Assembly (NCBI RefSeq): GCF_028885415.1
Contig: NZ_CP118527.1
Coordinates: 5,642,001 to 5,706,000, forward strand
From: Streptomyces coeruleorubidus
GTDB lineage: Bacteria; Actinomycetota; Actinomycetes; Streptomycetales; Streptomycetaceae
Direction: 5' to 3'
Length of the DNA stretch: 64,000 nt
Shown here in pieces: positions 52,523 through 60,066 of this stretch. Below the pieces are notes generated by a model, which had not been told where the DNA came from, ran no database searches, and saw only the letters and a list, made by a program, of their open reading frames with translations. Both the position numbers and the translations under genes were made by a program. How positions within the stretch are numbered: position 1 is the first letter of the stretch; every line of letters starts with the position of its first letter.

Positions 52523-53686
52523 ATGGATCTCGGGCTCAAGCGCGAGCTGGAGGAGAAGGTCAGGGCGGGTGTACGCCTGACCCGTGAGGACGGCATCGCG
52601 CTGTACGAGTCGGACGACCTGGCCTGGCTCGGCGGCCTGGCACACGAGGTGCGCACGCGCAAGAACGGCGACGTCGTGCACTTCAACGTCAACCGTCACC
52701 TCAACATGACCAACGTGTGCACGGCCTCCTGCGCGTACTGCTCCTTCCAGCGCAAGCCGGGGGAGAAGGACGCGTACACGATGCGCATCGAGGAGGCCGT
52801 CAAGCTCGCGAAGGCGATGGAGGGCGAGAACCTCACCGAGCTGCACATCGTCAACGGGCTGCACCCGAACCTGCCGTGGCGCTACTACCCGCGCTCGCTG
52901 CGGGAGTTGAAGGCCGCGCTGCCGAACGTCTCGCTGAAGGCCTTCACGGCGACCGAGATCCACCACTTCGAGACCATCTCCGGGATGAGCGCGTCCGAGA
53001 TCCTGGACGAGCTGATCGACGCGGGGCTGGAGTCGCTGACCGGCGGCGGTGCGGAGATCTTCGACTGGGAGGTCCGGCAGCACATCGTGGACCACCGCAC
53101 CCACTGGGAGGACTGGTCCCGTATCCACCGGCTCGCGCACGAGAAGGGTCTGAAGACCCCGTGCACCATGCTGTACGGCCACATCGAGGAGCCGCGGCAC
53201 CGGGTGGACCATGTGCTGCGGCTGCGTGAGCTCCAGGACGAGACCGGGGGTTTCCAGGTCTTCATTCCGCTGCGGTACCAGCACGACTTCGTCGACGTGC
53301 AGGACGGCAAGGTGCGCAATCGCCTTCAGGCGCGGACGCAGATGGCGACGGGGGCGGAGGCGCTGAAGACCTTTGCCGTGTCGCGGCTGCTGTTCGACAA
53401 CGTGCCGCACGTCAAGGTCTTCTGGGTCATGCACGGTGTTCAGACCGCGCAGCTTGCGCTTCAGCACGGCGCCGATGACATGGACGGTTCGGTCGTCGAG
53501 TACAAGATCACGCATGACGCGGACAACTTCGGGACGCCGAACAAGCTGACCCGTGAGGACCTGCTGGATCTCATCCGCGATGCCGGGTTCCGGCCGGTGG
53601 AGCGGAACACGCGGTACGAGATCATCCGGGAGTACGAGGGGCCGGACCCGGAGCGTCGCGAGTCGCCGCAGCCTATGCGCGTGTGA
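52523..53686 (+). CDS. mqnE: Aminofutalosine synthase (radical SAM)
   Basis: This 387-residue radical SAM enzyme has the 4Fe-4S motif CTASCAYC (Cys66, Cys70, Cys73), NRHLNMTNVC, ELHIVNGLHPNLPWRYY, and SLTGGGAEIFDWEVRQHI. It forms aminofutalosine from SAM and 3-[(1-carboxyvinyl)oxy]benzoate, the second step of the futalosine route. MqnC is the close relative, but the motif set and the linkage to the Lrp and UbiX-type genes favour MqnE. ATG 52523 follows AAAGG at 7-base spacing. Confidence 0.9.
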   Translation: MDLGLKRELEEKVRAGVRLTREDGIALYESDDLAWLGGLAHEVRTRKNGDVVHFNVNRHLNMTNVCTASCAYCSFQRKPGEKDAYTMRIEEAVKLAKAMEGENLTELHIVNGLHPNLPWRYYPRSLRELKAALPNVSLKAFTATEIHHFETISGMSASEILDELIDAGLESLTGGGAEIFDWEVRQHIVDHRTHWEDWSRIHRLAHEKGLKTPCTMLYGHIEEPRHRVDHVLRLRELQDETGGFQVFIPLRYQHDFVDVQDGKVRNRLQARTQMATGAEALKTFAVSRLLFDNVPHVKVFWVMHGVQTAQLALQHGADDMDGSVVEYKITHDADNFGTPNKLTREDLLDLIRDAGFRPVERNTRYEIIREYEGPDPERRESPQPMRV

Positions 53687-53690
53687 TTTC

Positions 53691-53748
53691 GGGTGCGGGT
53701 ACGCGGGGGCTGGTCGCGCAGTTCCCCGCGCCCCTTGGGTGGGTACCC
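53691..53748. repeat. Streptomyces intergenic palindromic repeat
   Basis: The stretch GGGGGCTGGTCGCGCAGTTC followed by CCCGCGCCCCT is a sequence I recall from many Streptomyces intergenic regions. GCGGGG and CCCCGC pair around it, so it can form a hairpin after mqnE, just before the udgX start. Confidence 0.65.
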
Positions 53749-53755
53749 GGCTGGC

Positions 53756-54406
53756 ATGGTTGCCATCAAGGCGCCTGAGGACGCCTATACCGCTGAACCC
53801 TTCGTTCCCGAGCGCGGTGGGTTGACCGCTCTGCGGCGGGCCGCTGCCGAGTGCCGGGGGTGCCCGCTGCACCGGGACGCCACCCAGACCGTGTTCGGGG
53901 CCGGAAACAAGGACGCTCGCGTCATGCTCGTCGGGGAGCAGCCCGGGGATCAGGAGGACCGGCAGGGGAAGCCGTTCGTCGGGCCCGCCGGGCGGCTCCT
54001 GGACCGGGCGCTGGAGGAGGCGGGGATAGACCCCTCCGAGGCCTACGTCACCAACGCGGTCAAGCACTTCAAGTTCACCCAGGCCGAGCCGCGCAAGCGC
54101 CGGATCCACAAGGCGCCCACCCTGCGGGAGATGACCGCGTGCGGGCCCTGGCTGGCCGCGGAACTCGCGGTCGTGGAGCCGGAGCTGATCGTCGTCCTGG
54201 GGGCCACCGCCGGGAAGGCGCTGCTCGGGTCCTCGTTCCGGGTCACGCAGGTGCGCGGCACGGTACTGGAGGAGGAGATCCACGGCCGGCCGGAGCGGCT
54301 GGTGCCGACGGTGCACCCGTCGTCGGTGCTGCGGGCGGACGACCGGGAGGCGGCGTACCGGGGGCTGCTGTCGGATCTGAAAGTGGCGGCACAGGCACTG
54401 GGGTAA
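53756..54406 (+). CDS. udgX: Uracil-DNA glycosylase UdgX type
   Basis: This 216-residue family 4-like uracil-DNA glycosylase has Fe-S cysteines (CRGC at 33-36, with a further Cys in TACGPW), motif A VGEQPGDQEDRQGKPFVGPA and motif B TVHPSSVLRADD. The diagnostic UdgX insertion KRRIH is at 114-118; its His in Mycobacterium UdgX forms a covalent bond to the excised uracil site in DNA. The protein is therefore predicted to be a suicide-type uracil-DNA binder rather than a normal excision enzyme. ATG 53756 follows an intergenic repeat. Confidence 0.92.
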   Translation: MVAIKAPEDAYTAEPFVPERGGLTALRRAAAECRGCPLHRDATQTVFGAGNKDARVMLVGEQPGDQEDRQGKPFVGPAGRLLDRALEEAGIDPSEAYVTNAVKHFKFTQAEPRKRRIHKAPTLREMTACGPWLAAELAVVEPELIVVLGATAGKALLGSSFRVTQVRGTVLEEEIHGRPERLVPTVHPSSVLRADDREAAYRGLLSDLKVAAQALG

Positions 54407-54410
54407 TAGC

Positions 54411-54416
54411 TACAAT
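54411..54416 (+). promoter_or_regulatory. Candidate -10 box for a leaderless transcript
   Basis: TACAAT lies exactly at -12 to -7 relative to the ATG at 54423, and no Shine-Dalgarno sequence is present between them. This fits a leaderless mRNA, common in actinobacteria. No clear -35 box is seen. Confidence 0.45.
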
Positions 54417-54422
54417 CGCTCC

Positions 54423-54947
54423 ATGCCCCTTACCTTCACCTTCGATCCTGCCGTCACGCCCGACCTGCGCGACGGCATCCTCGACCTGTGGGCCGACGTC
54501 TCCAACGCCGGCGGGGCCGTCGGCTTCGTGCCACCGGTGACGCGGGAGGACGTCCGACCCTCGCTGGTGCAGCACTTCGCGTCGATGGCGGAGGGCCGGG
54601 TCAGGCTGCTCGTCGGGCACGACGAGGAGGGGCGCGTCGCGGCGACCGCGTTCCTCACCCTCAACACGCACCGTCTGATGACGCACTGGCTGTGGCTCTA
54701 CACGGTGATGGTGCACCCGCGTCATCAGGGCAAGGGCTACGGGCGTGACCTGCTGGCCGCCGCGGCGGACGCGGCCCGCGGACTCGACGGGATCGAGGCG
54801 ATCCGCCTCACCTGCCGGGGCGGTCTCGGCCTGGAGCGCTTCTACGAGTCCTGTGGCTACAAGGAGGTCGGCCGCATCCCCGGCGCGATCCGGGTGGCGC
54901 CCGGCGACGACCGGGACGACGTCATCATGTTGCTGCCGCTGAACTGA
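54423..54947 (+). CDS. GNAT-family N-acetyltransferase
   Basis: This 174-residue acetyltransferase has the GNAT core WLYTVMVHPRHQGKGYGRDL (acetyl-CoA loop QGKGYG) and GLGLERFYESCGYKEVGRIP. The N-terminal part includes DLWADVSNAGGAVGFVPPVT, which resembles GNATs in the phosphinothricin/tabtoxin-resistance-like group only loosely. The substrate is unknown. It is probably transcribed without a leader from the TACAAT box directly upstream. Confidence 0.88.
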   Translation: MPLTFTFDPAVTPDLRDGILDLWADVSNAGGAVGFVPPVTREDVRPSLVQHFASMAEGRVRLLVGHDEEGRVAATAFLTLNTHRLMTHWLWLYTVMVHPRHQGKGYGRDLLAAAADAARGLDGIEAIRLTCRGGLGLERFYESCGYKEVGRIPGAIRVAPGDDRDDVIMLLPLN

Positions 54948-55054
54948 GCCCCGCGGTCCCGTACCCCCCTGCAAGATCGGCCGTCCGGCGTGCTTCACTG
55001 GACGGTGCCCCTTTGGGTGCGTTCTGGCCGTTCGAACCGGAAGAGTGTATTGAG

Positions 55055-55354
55055 ATGCTCCGCTACACGCTGATGCGCCTCGGGATCTTCGCAGGCTGCC
55101 TCGTGGTCGTCTGGGGCCTCGTCTACTCCGGCCTCGCTCCGCGCGGCCTCGGCGCCAGCAACGGCCTGTGGATCGTCATGCTCGCCCTGCTGCTCTCCGC
55201 GCCGATCAGCTTCGTCGTGCTGCGCAAGGAGCGGGACCGGGCGTCCGTGCAGATCGTGCAGCGGGTCGACCGGATGAAGGCCAACCTGGAGGCCAACCGC
55301 AGCCAGGAGGACGTCGCCGACGACACGTCCCGGGCGCAGGGGCAGACCTCGTAA
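55055..55354 (+). CDS. DUF4229 membrane protein
   Basis: This 99-residue protein has two transmembrane helices (LRYTLMRLGIFAGCLVVVWG and LWIVMLALLLSAPISFVVLR) followed by a charged tail with KERDRASVQIVQRVDRMKAN, the pattern of the actinobacterial DUF4229 family. Such genes typically lie near menaquinone genes in Streptomyces. The start is ATG 55055. A strong terminator follows. Confidence 0.85.
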   Translation: MLRYTLMRLGIFAGCLVVVWGLVYSGLAPRGLGASNGLWIVMLALLLSAPISFVVLRKERDRASVQIVQRVDRMKANLEANRSQEDVADDTSRAQGQTS

Positions 55355-55373
55355 GGTCCCCGCATCGGCGTAC

Positions 55374-55411
55374 AGCGCCCCGTTTCCGTAATTGCTCGGA
55401 AACGGGGCGCT
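55374..55411 (+). terminator. Intrinsic terminator
   Basis: A perfect 15-bp stem (AGCGCCCCGTTTCCG at 55374-55388 and its complement at 55397-55411) with an 8-base loop is followed by TTGTCTTGT. It ends the DUF4229 transcript. Confidence 0.85.
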
Positions 55412-55495
55412 TTGTCTTGTGTGGGTGGAGTCGTATTTCAGCCTGTCAAAGCCAGGCTTTGGGGTCCTCAAAGCTCAGGTGTTAAGGTCGATGCC

Positions 55496-55597
55496 ATGAA
55501 GTCAGCAGTCGCGCCCTCCAAGCCCCTGAGCGTTCTGCTCGTGGCGCGCCTGCACGTGGATCTCTGTCGGTGCGCGTCCGCTATCTGCCGTCCCTGA
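55496..55597 (+). CDS. Cys-rich leader peptide upstream of the DAACS symporter
   Basis: This 33-residue frame from ATG 55496 ends in ARLHVDLCRCASAICRP with three cysteines close together. It fits the actinobacterial putative leader peptide pattern (R-HVDL-R-SA-C) that precedes sulfur and cysteine metabolism genes, where ribosome stalling at Cys codons is thought to control the next gene. The symporter gene begins 64 bases later. This suggests cysteine-dependent attenuation of the transporter and hints that it carries cystine. Confidence 0.7.
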   Translation: MKSAVAPSKPLSVLLVARLHVDLCRCASAICRP

Positions 55598-55661
55598 CGT
55601 AACGCAACCCCCCGTCGTCTCCCACGTCAGTCCCTACGCGTCCCCCCAACGGAGCCAGTCC

Positions 55662-56963
55662 GTGTCCTCACACACGAAGTCCTTCAAGGTGCCCTTCTGG
55701 GCCCAGATCATCGCCGGTCTCGTCCTGGGTGTGCTGCTCGGCTGGCTCGCCCGCAGCCAGGACCTGTCCTGGCTGGTCACGACCCTGGAGAAGGTCGGCG
55801 ACACCTTCATCGGCCTGCTGAAGCTCGCCGTCGCCCCGCTCGTCTTCTTCGCGATCCTGGTCTCGATCACCAACCTTCGGAAGGTCAACAACGCGGCCCG
55901 CCTGGCCTCGCGCACCCTCCTGTGGTTCATGGCCACGTCGTTGATCGCGGTGAGCATCGGCCTGGTCATCGGCCTGGTCACCAACCCGGGCGCCGGCACC
56001 GGTCTCACCCCCCAGGACGGTGCGAAGCCCAAGGACACCGGTTCCTGGATCGACTTCCTGACCGGCATCGTGCCGACCGACGTCATCACGCCGTTCACCG
56101 AGCTGAACGTGCTGCAGATCGTCTTCATGGCCGCCGTCGCCGGTATCGCCGCCCTCCAGCTCGGGGAGAGGGCCCAGCCGATCCTCACCCTCAGCGAGTC
56201 CGTGCTCGAACTGCTGCAGAAGGCGCTGTGGTGGGTCATCCGGCTCGCCCCGCTCGGCACCGTCGGCCTCATCGGCAACGCCATCGCCACCTACGGCTGG
56301 GACCTGATCGGCAAGTACGCGACGTTCACCGCCGACATCTACGTCGGCTGCCTGATCGTGCTGTTCGGCGTCTACCCGACGCTGCTCGCGACCGTCGCCA
56401 AGGTCAACCCGGTCCAGTTCTTCAAGGGTGCCTGGCCCGCGATCCAGCTGGCCTTCGTCTCCCGCTCGTCCGTGGGCACGATGCCGCTGACCCAGAAGGT
56501 CACCGAGCGGCTCGGCGTGCCGAAGGAGTACGCCTCCTTCGCGGTGCCGTTCGGCGCGACGACCAAGATGGACGGCTGCGCCGCGGTCTACCCGGCCATC
56601 GCCGCGATCTTCGTCGCCCAGATCTTCGACATCCAGCTGGGTGTCGGCGACTACCTGCTGATCGCGTTCGTCTCGGTGGTCGGCTCCGCCGCCACCGCCG
56701 GTCTCACCGGCGCGACGGTCATGCTGACCCTCACCCTCTCCACCCTCGGCCTGCCGATGGAGGGCGTGGGCCTGCTCCTCGCGATCGACCCGATCCTCGA
56801 CATGATCCGCACCGCGACCAACGTCGCCGGTCAGGCTCTCATCCCGGTCCTGGTCTCCGCCCGGGAGAACCTGCTCGACCGCAACGCCTACGCCACGGCC
56901 GACGGCTCCTCCCTGGACGGGCCGCGCGACGCACAGCCCGAACAGGTCCCCGCAGCGGCCTGA
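55662..56963 (+). CDS. DAACS-family amino acid/dicarboxylate:cation symporter
   Basis: This 433-residue transporter of the GltP/DctA/TcyP family has eight helices and two re-entrant loops: KLAVAPLVFFAILVSITNLR, the serine-rich loop AFVSRSSVGTMPLTQKVTER, the Na/substrate motif GATTKMDGCAAVYPAIAAIF (in place of NMDG), and the C-terminal DPILDMIRTATNVAGQALI. TKMDGC differs slightly from the classic NMDGT. The Cys-rich leader peptide upstream makes an L-cystine (TcyP-like) role attractive; glutamate or C4-dicarboxylates remain possible. The GTG start has GGAG upstream. Confidence 0.9.
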   Translation: MSSHTKSFKVPFWAQIIAGLVLGVLLGWLARSQDLSWLVTTLEKVGDTFIGLLKLAVAPLVFFAILVSITNLRKVNNAARLASRTLLWFMATSLIAVSIGLVIGLVTNPGAGTGLTPQDGAKPKDTGSWIDFLTGIVPTDVITPFTELNVLQIVFMAAVAGIAALQLGERAQPILTLSESVLELLQKALWWVIRLAPLGTVGLIGNAIATYGWDLIGKYATFTADIYVGCLIVLFGVYPTLLATVAKVNPVQFFKGAWPAIQLAFVSRSSVGTMPLTQKVTERLGVPKEYASFAVPFGATTKMDGCAAVYPAIAAIFVAQIFDIQLGVGDYLLIAFVSVVGSAATAGLTGATVMLTLTLSTLGLPMEGVGLLLAIDPILDMIRTATNVAGQALIPVLVSARENLLDRNAYATADGSSLDGPRDAQPEQVPAAA

Positions 56964-56979
56964 GCGCCGACGCCCTTCC

Positions 56980-57022
56980 CTGGCCGGTCCTCCTCGGTTT
57001 CCCGACCGAGGGCCGGCCGGGG
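56980..57022. terminator. Hairpin after the symporter gene
   Basis: CCTCGGT (56993-56999) pairs with ACCGAGG (57005-57011), with further GGCCGG/CCGGCC pairing outside. The hairpin lies 30 bases past the stop codon and before the TetR gene. Confidence 0.55.
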
Positions 57023-57041
57023 GGACCGTACGCTAAGCGGT

Positions 57042-57707
57042 ATGGGTGCCGTGAAGACCAAGCGGATGCCGCGTGCGGTCCGTGAGCAGCAGATGCTGGA
57101 CGCCGCCGTGCAGATCTTCGGACAGCGCGGCTACAGGGCCGCGTCCATGGACGAGATAGCCGAACTCGCGGGCGTGTCCAAGCCGTTGGTCTACCTGTAC
57201 CTGAACTCCAAGGAAGACCTCTTCACCGCCTGCATCCGCCGCGAGGCCAAGGCACTCGTCGAGGCGGTGCGGGCCGGTGTCCGGCCCGATCTGCCCGCCG
57301 ACCGGCAACTCTGGGAAGGGCTCGGGGTGTTCTTCGCGCACACCGCGCGCAACCCGGACGCCTGGGCGGTCCTGCACCTCCAGGCCCGTACGCACGGCGA
57401 GCCCTTCGCCGCCGAAGTCGCCGCGATGCGCGAGGAGATCGTCGCGTTCGTGACACAACTGATCCTCGCCGCAGCACGCGAGGCGCACCGCGACCCCGAC
57501 CTGCCCGAACGCGAGGTCGCGGGCCTCGCCGAGGCCCTGGTCGGCGCCGCCGAGTCGCTCGCCGCCTGGGCCAACGCCACCTCGGGCGTGACGGCCCGCC
57601 AGGCCGCCGCCACGATGATGAACTTCGCCTGGGCGGGCCTGGGCGACCTCATGGCGGGGCGGCCGTGGTCACCGCCGGGGGAGCAGGCGGGCCCTCAGGT
57701 GGGATAG
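57042..57707 (+). CDS. TetR-family regulator
   Basis: This 221-residue regulator has an N-terminal HTH (QIFGQRGYRAASMDEIAELA, GVSKPLVYLYLNSKEDLFTA) and a helical ligand domain. By its position next to fatty-acid-type genes it probably senses an acyl-CoA. Its last residues (GEQAGPQVG) and stop codon lie in the first copy of a 59-bp tandem duplication, the second copy of which ends the convergent hydratase gene. So its C-terminus may have been rewritten by the duplication. Confidence 0.92.
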   Translation: MGAVKTKRMPRAVREQQMLDAAVQIFGQRGYRAASMDEIAELAGVSKPLVYLYLNSKEDLFTACIRREAKALVEAVRAGVRPDLPADRQLWEGLGVFFAHTARNPDAWAVLHLQARTHGEPFAAEVAAMREEIVAFVTQLILAAAREAHRDPDLPEREVAGLAEALVGAAESLAAWANATSGVTARQAAATMMNFAWAGLGDLMAGRPWSPPGEQAGPQVG

Positions 57708-57789
57708 ACGTCCCCCCCGTAACGTGGATCCGGCCGGAGGAGCAGGCGGGCCCTCAGGTGGGATAGACGTCCCCCGTCACGTGGATCCG
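57674..57789. repeat. Tandem duplication of about 59 bp at convergent gene ends
   Basis: Copy 1 (57674-57732) and copy 2 (57733-57789) are directly adjacent and differ only by one G/A, a two-C length change and one A/C. Both contain GGAGCAGGCGGGCCCTCAGG and ACGTGGATCCG. Copy 1 carries the TetR stop codon, copy 2 the stop codon of the MaoC-type gene. Confidence 0.9.
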
Positions 57790-58599
57790 TTCCTCCCGGC
57801 CCCGCAGTTCGAAGCGGCCGTCCACCGCCGCGTACGTGACCGTACCGGGCAGCAGGACCGGCGCCCGGAACTGCGCGCGTACGCGGCAGGAGTCCGGTGT
57901 GCCGTGCGCGGCGAGACAGCGGGCGACGGTCCACATGCCGTGCGCGATGGCCCGGGGGAAGCCGAACAGGCGGGCGGTGAGCGGGTGGAGGTGGATCGGG
58001 TTGCGGTCGCCGGACGCCGCCGCGTACCGCCGTCCGACGTCCTCGGCGAGGCGCCACTCGGCCACGGCCGGCAGCGGCTTGCGTACCTCCTCCCGGGGAG
58101 CCTCGGCGGGCAATCGCGTGCGGTGCCGGGCGAGGTACGTGCTGCCCGACTCCCATACGAGGTCCCCGCCCTCCCGCACCTCGGTGACGACCGTCGCCTC
58201 GGTGCCGCGCCGGTGGGGCGCCAACCCCTTGACGTACACCGCGAGTTCGTACGCTCCGGTGGCCGGCGTCGCCCGGTGCCGGGTGATCGTGATCGACGTG
58301 TGGACGAGGCCCAGCAGCGGCAGCGGAAAGTCCCGGCCGCTCATCAGCCGCATGGCCAGGGGGAATCCCAGCACGTGCGGATACGGCAGCGGCAGCGCGT
58401 CCTCCCCGGTCGGGAACCCGCAGACCCGCTCGTACGCCGCCAGCCGCGCGAGGTCGACGCGCAGGCCGGGCAGGACGAGCCGGGTGCGCGGGAACTGCGC
58501 GTCGGGGGCCGGGCGTTTGAAGGGGGACAGCAGGGCGCCGCGCGCGAGGAGCGGGGCGAGGGAGGGGGACCCGGTGAGGACGAGAGCGGCGTCGGCCAT
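57754..58599 (-). CDS. MaoC-type enoyl-CoA hydratase (HtdX-like)
   Basis: This 281-residue double hot-dog protein has the R-hydratase motif in the C-terminal half (YAAASGDRNPIHLHPLTARL then GFPRAIAHGMWTVAR), with the catalytic Asp and His. The N-terminal half lacks the motif, as in mycobacterial HtdX. It should hydrate trans-2-enoyl thioesters to 3-hydroxyacyl thioesters. Its ATG overlaps the FabG stop by one base (TGATG), so the reductase and hydratase are coupled, matching the Mycobacterium fabG4-htdX pair. Confidence 0.88.
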   Translation of the reverse strand: MADAALVLTGSPSLAPLLARGALLSPFKRPAPDAQFPRTRLVLPGLRVDLARLAAYERVCGFPTGEDALPLPYPHVLGFPLAMRLMSGRDFPLPLLGLVHTSITITRHRATPATGAYELAVYVKGLAPHRRGTEATVVTEVREGGDLVWESGSTYLARHRTRLPAEAPREEVRKPLPAVAEWRLAEDVGRRYAAASGDRNPIHLHPLTARLFGFPRAIAHGMWTVARCLAAHGTPDSCRVRAQFRAPVLLPGTVTYAAVDGRFELRGREERIHVTGDVYPT

Positions 58600-59972
58600 C
58601 ACGCCCCCAGCAGGCTCTGGCCGCATACGCGTACGACCTGTCCGTTGACCGCGCCCGAGGCCGGGTGCGCGAGCCAGGCCGTGGTCTCGGCGACATCCAC
58701 CGGCAGACCGCCCTGCGCGAGGGAGTTCATGCGGCGGCCGGCCTCGCGGATGAACAGCGGGACGGCGGCCGTCATCTTCGTCTCGATGAAGCCCGGCGCG
58801 ACCGCGTTGACCGTCACCCCGTGCTCGGCGAGCGCGCGCGGCGCGAGGGAGCGGACCAGGCCGACGATGCCCGCCTTGCTCGCCCCGTAGTTGGTCTGGC
58901 CCGCGTTGCCGGCGATACCCGCGATCGAGGCGGTCGCCACGATCCGGCCGCCCCGGTTCAGCGTCCCGGCCTTCAGCAGCGCGTCCGTCGTGCGCAGCAC
59001 ACTCGCCAGGTTCACCTCCAGCACCGGGATCCAGCGCTCGGCGGGCATGTTCACCAGTCGCCGGTCCCGCGTGATGCCCGCGTTGTGGATCAGCAGGTCC
59101 AGACCGTCCGGCAGGGCCTCGGCGATCCGGGCGCCCGCGTCGGCGGCCGTGATGTCGAGGAGCAGCGCGGTGCCGCCGAGCCGGTCGGCGACGCGCCGGG
59201 CGTCCCGCTCGGCCTGCGGCACGTCGAGGACCACGACCCGGGCCCCGTCCCGGGCGAGCGTCTCGGCGACCGCCTCGCCGATGCCGCGCGCGGCACCGGT
59301 GACCAGGGCGGTGCGGCCGGCCAGGGGGCGGTTCCAGTCGACGGGGGCGGAGGGCTCGTCGTCCGGGGCGGTCTCGCCCGACGCCGTCTCACCCGCCCCG
59401 ACCTCGATCACCTGTCCACTCACATACGCCGACTTGGGCGACAGCAGGAAACGGAGAGTGGATTCGGCGGCCGCCGCGTCCGTGAGCCGGACCAGGTTCA
59501 CGGTCCTGCCCCGGCCGATCTCCTTGCCGAGGGAGCGCGTGAAGCCCTCCAGGGCCTGCTGGGCGGCGGCCTGGTGATGGTCGGCGGGGTCGAGCGGCGC
59601 GCCGAGCAGGAGCACGCGCCCTCCCCCACTCTCGGCTGCGCTCGAGCGGGAGGTGCCCCCAGCGGCGACCGACCGCACGACGGGGTGCAGGGCCGCGTGC
59701 ACCTCGGCCAGGCCCTCGACGTCCCGCACCCCGCTCGCGTCCAGGACGACGGCCGCCGCCCGGTCGGAGCCGGCCGGGCCGATCCCCGTACGGGCGAGGA
59801 CCGGCGCCAGATCGAGGCCGGACCTGCCGGCGGTGAGGTGGAGCAGGCCGCCGTCCAGGGTGGGCCGCCCGGGAGACCAGCGGGTCAGCGCCGCGGGCTG
59901 GGGCAGGCCGAGCCGGCGGGTGAGGAAGCGGCCGGGCCCGGTGGCGGTGAAGCTCAGATAGCGGTCGGCCAT
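58599..59972 (-). CDS. fabG: High-molecular-weight 3-oxoacyl-thioester reductase (FabG4-like)
   Basis: This 457-residue protein has an N-terminal degenerate Rossmann-like domain (about residues 1-205) and a complete C-terminal SDR. The SDR has ALVTGAARGIGEAVAETLAR, LIHNAGITRDRRL, the active-site Ser in ATASIAGIAG, the Tyr/Lys pair in QTNYGASKAGIVGL, and APGFIETKMT. This two-domain form is the NADH-dependent FabG4 class of actinobacteria acting on CoA or ACP thioesters. Residues near 105-120 (GGTSRSSAAESGGG) come from an inserted Streptomyces repeat. It is divergent from the thiolase gene and coupled to the MaoC-type gene. Confidence 0.92.
   Translation of the reverse strand: MADRYLSFTATGPGRFLTRRLGLPQPAALTRWSPGRPTLDGGLLHLTAGRSGLDLAPVLARTGIGPAGSDRAAAVVLDASGVRDVEGLAEVHAALHPVVRSVAAGGTSRSSAAESGGGRVLLLGAPLDPADHHQAAAQQALEGFTRSLGKEIGRGRTVNLVRLTDAAAAESTLRFLLSPKSAYVSGQVIEVGAGETASGETAPDDEPSAPVDWNRPLAGRTALVTGAARGIGEAVAETLARDGARVVVLDVPQAERDARRVADRLGGTALLLDITAADAGARIAEALPDGLDLLIHNAGITRDRRLVNMPAERWIPVLEVNLASVLRTTDALLKAGTLNRGGRIVATASIAGIAGNAGQTNYGASKAGIVGLVRSLAPRALAEHGVTVNAVAPGFIETKMTAAVPLFIREAGRRMNSLAQGGLPVDVAETTAWLAHPASGAVNGQVVRVCGQSLLGA
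59621..59661. repeat. Short Streptomyces repeat inserted in frame within fabG
   Basis: The sequence CTCCCCCACTCTCGGCTGCG followed by CTCGAGCGGGAGGTGCCCCC belongs to a palindromic repeat I recall as widespread in Streptomyces, usually between genes. Here it is translated in frame (minus strand) as GGTSRSSAAESGGG inside the N-terminal domain of the reductase. Confidence 0.6.
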
Positions 59973-60006
59973 GGCGACTCCCAGCTCGGATGACGGCTCA
60001 CACTTG

Positions 60007-60036
60007 CTTACTCTGGAGTAAGGTTACCGTAGGTAA
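60007..60036. promoter_or_regulatory. Two adjacent palindromes in the fabG/thiolase control region
   Basis: CTTACTCTGGAGTAAG (60007-60022, 7-bp arms) and TTACCGTAGGTAA (60024-60036, 5-bp arms) lie side by side in the 94-base divergent promoter. GAGTAA-type palindromes are typical of TetR-family operators of fatty-acid genes. The TetR gene 3 kb away is the obvious candidate binder. Confidence 0.65.
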
Positions 60037-60066
60037 GGCTACGTCACAGACGAGGAGCGGGTCGAG

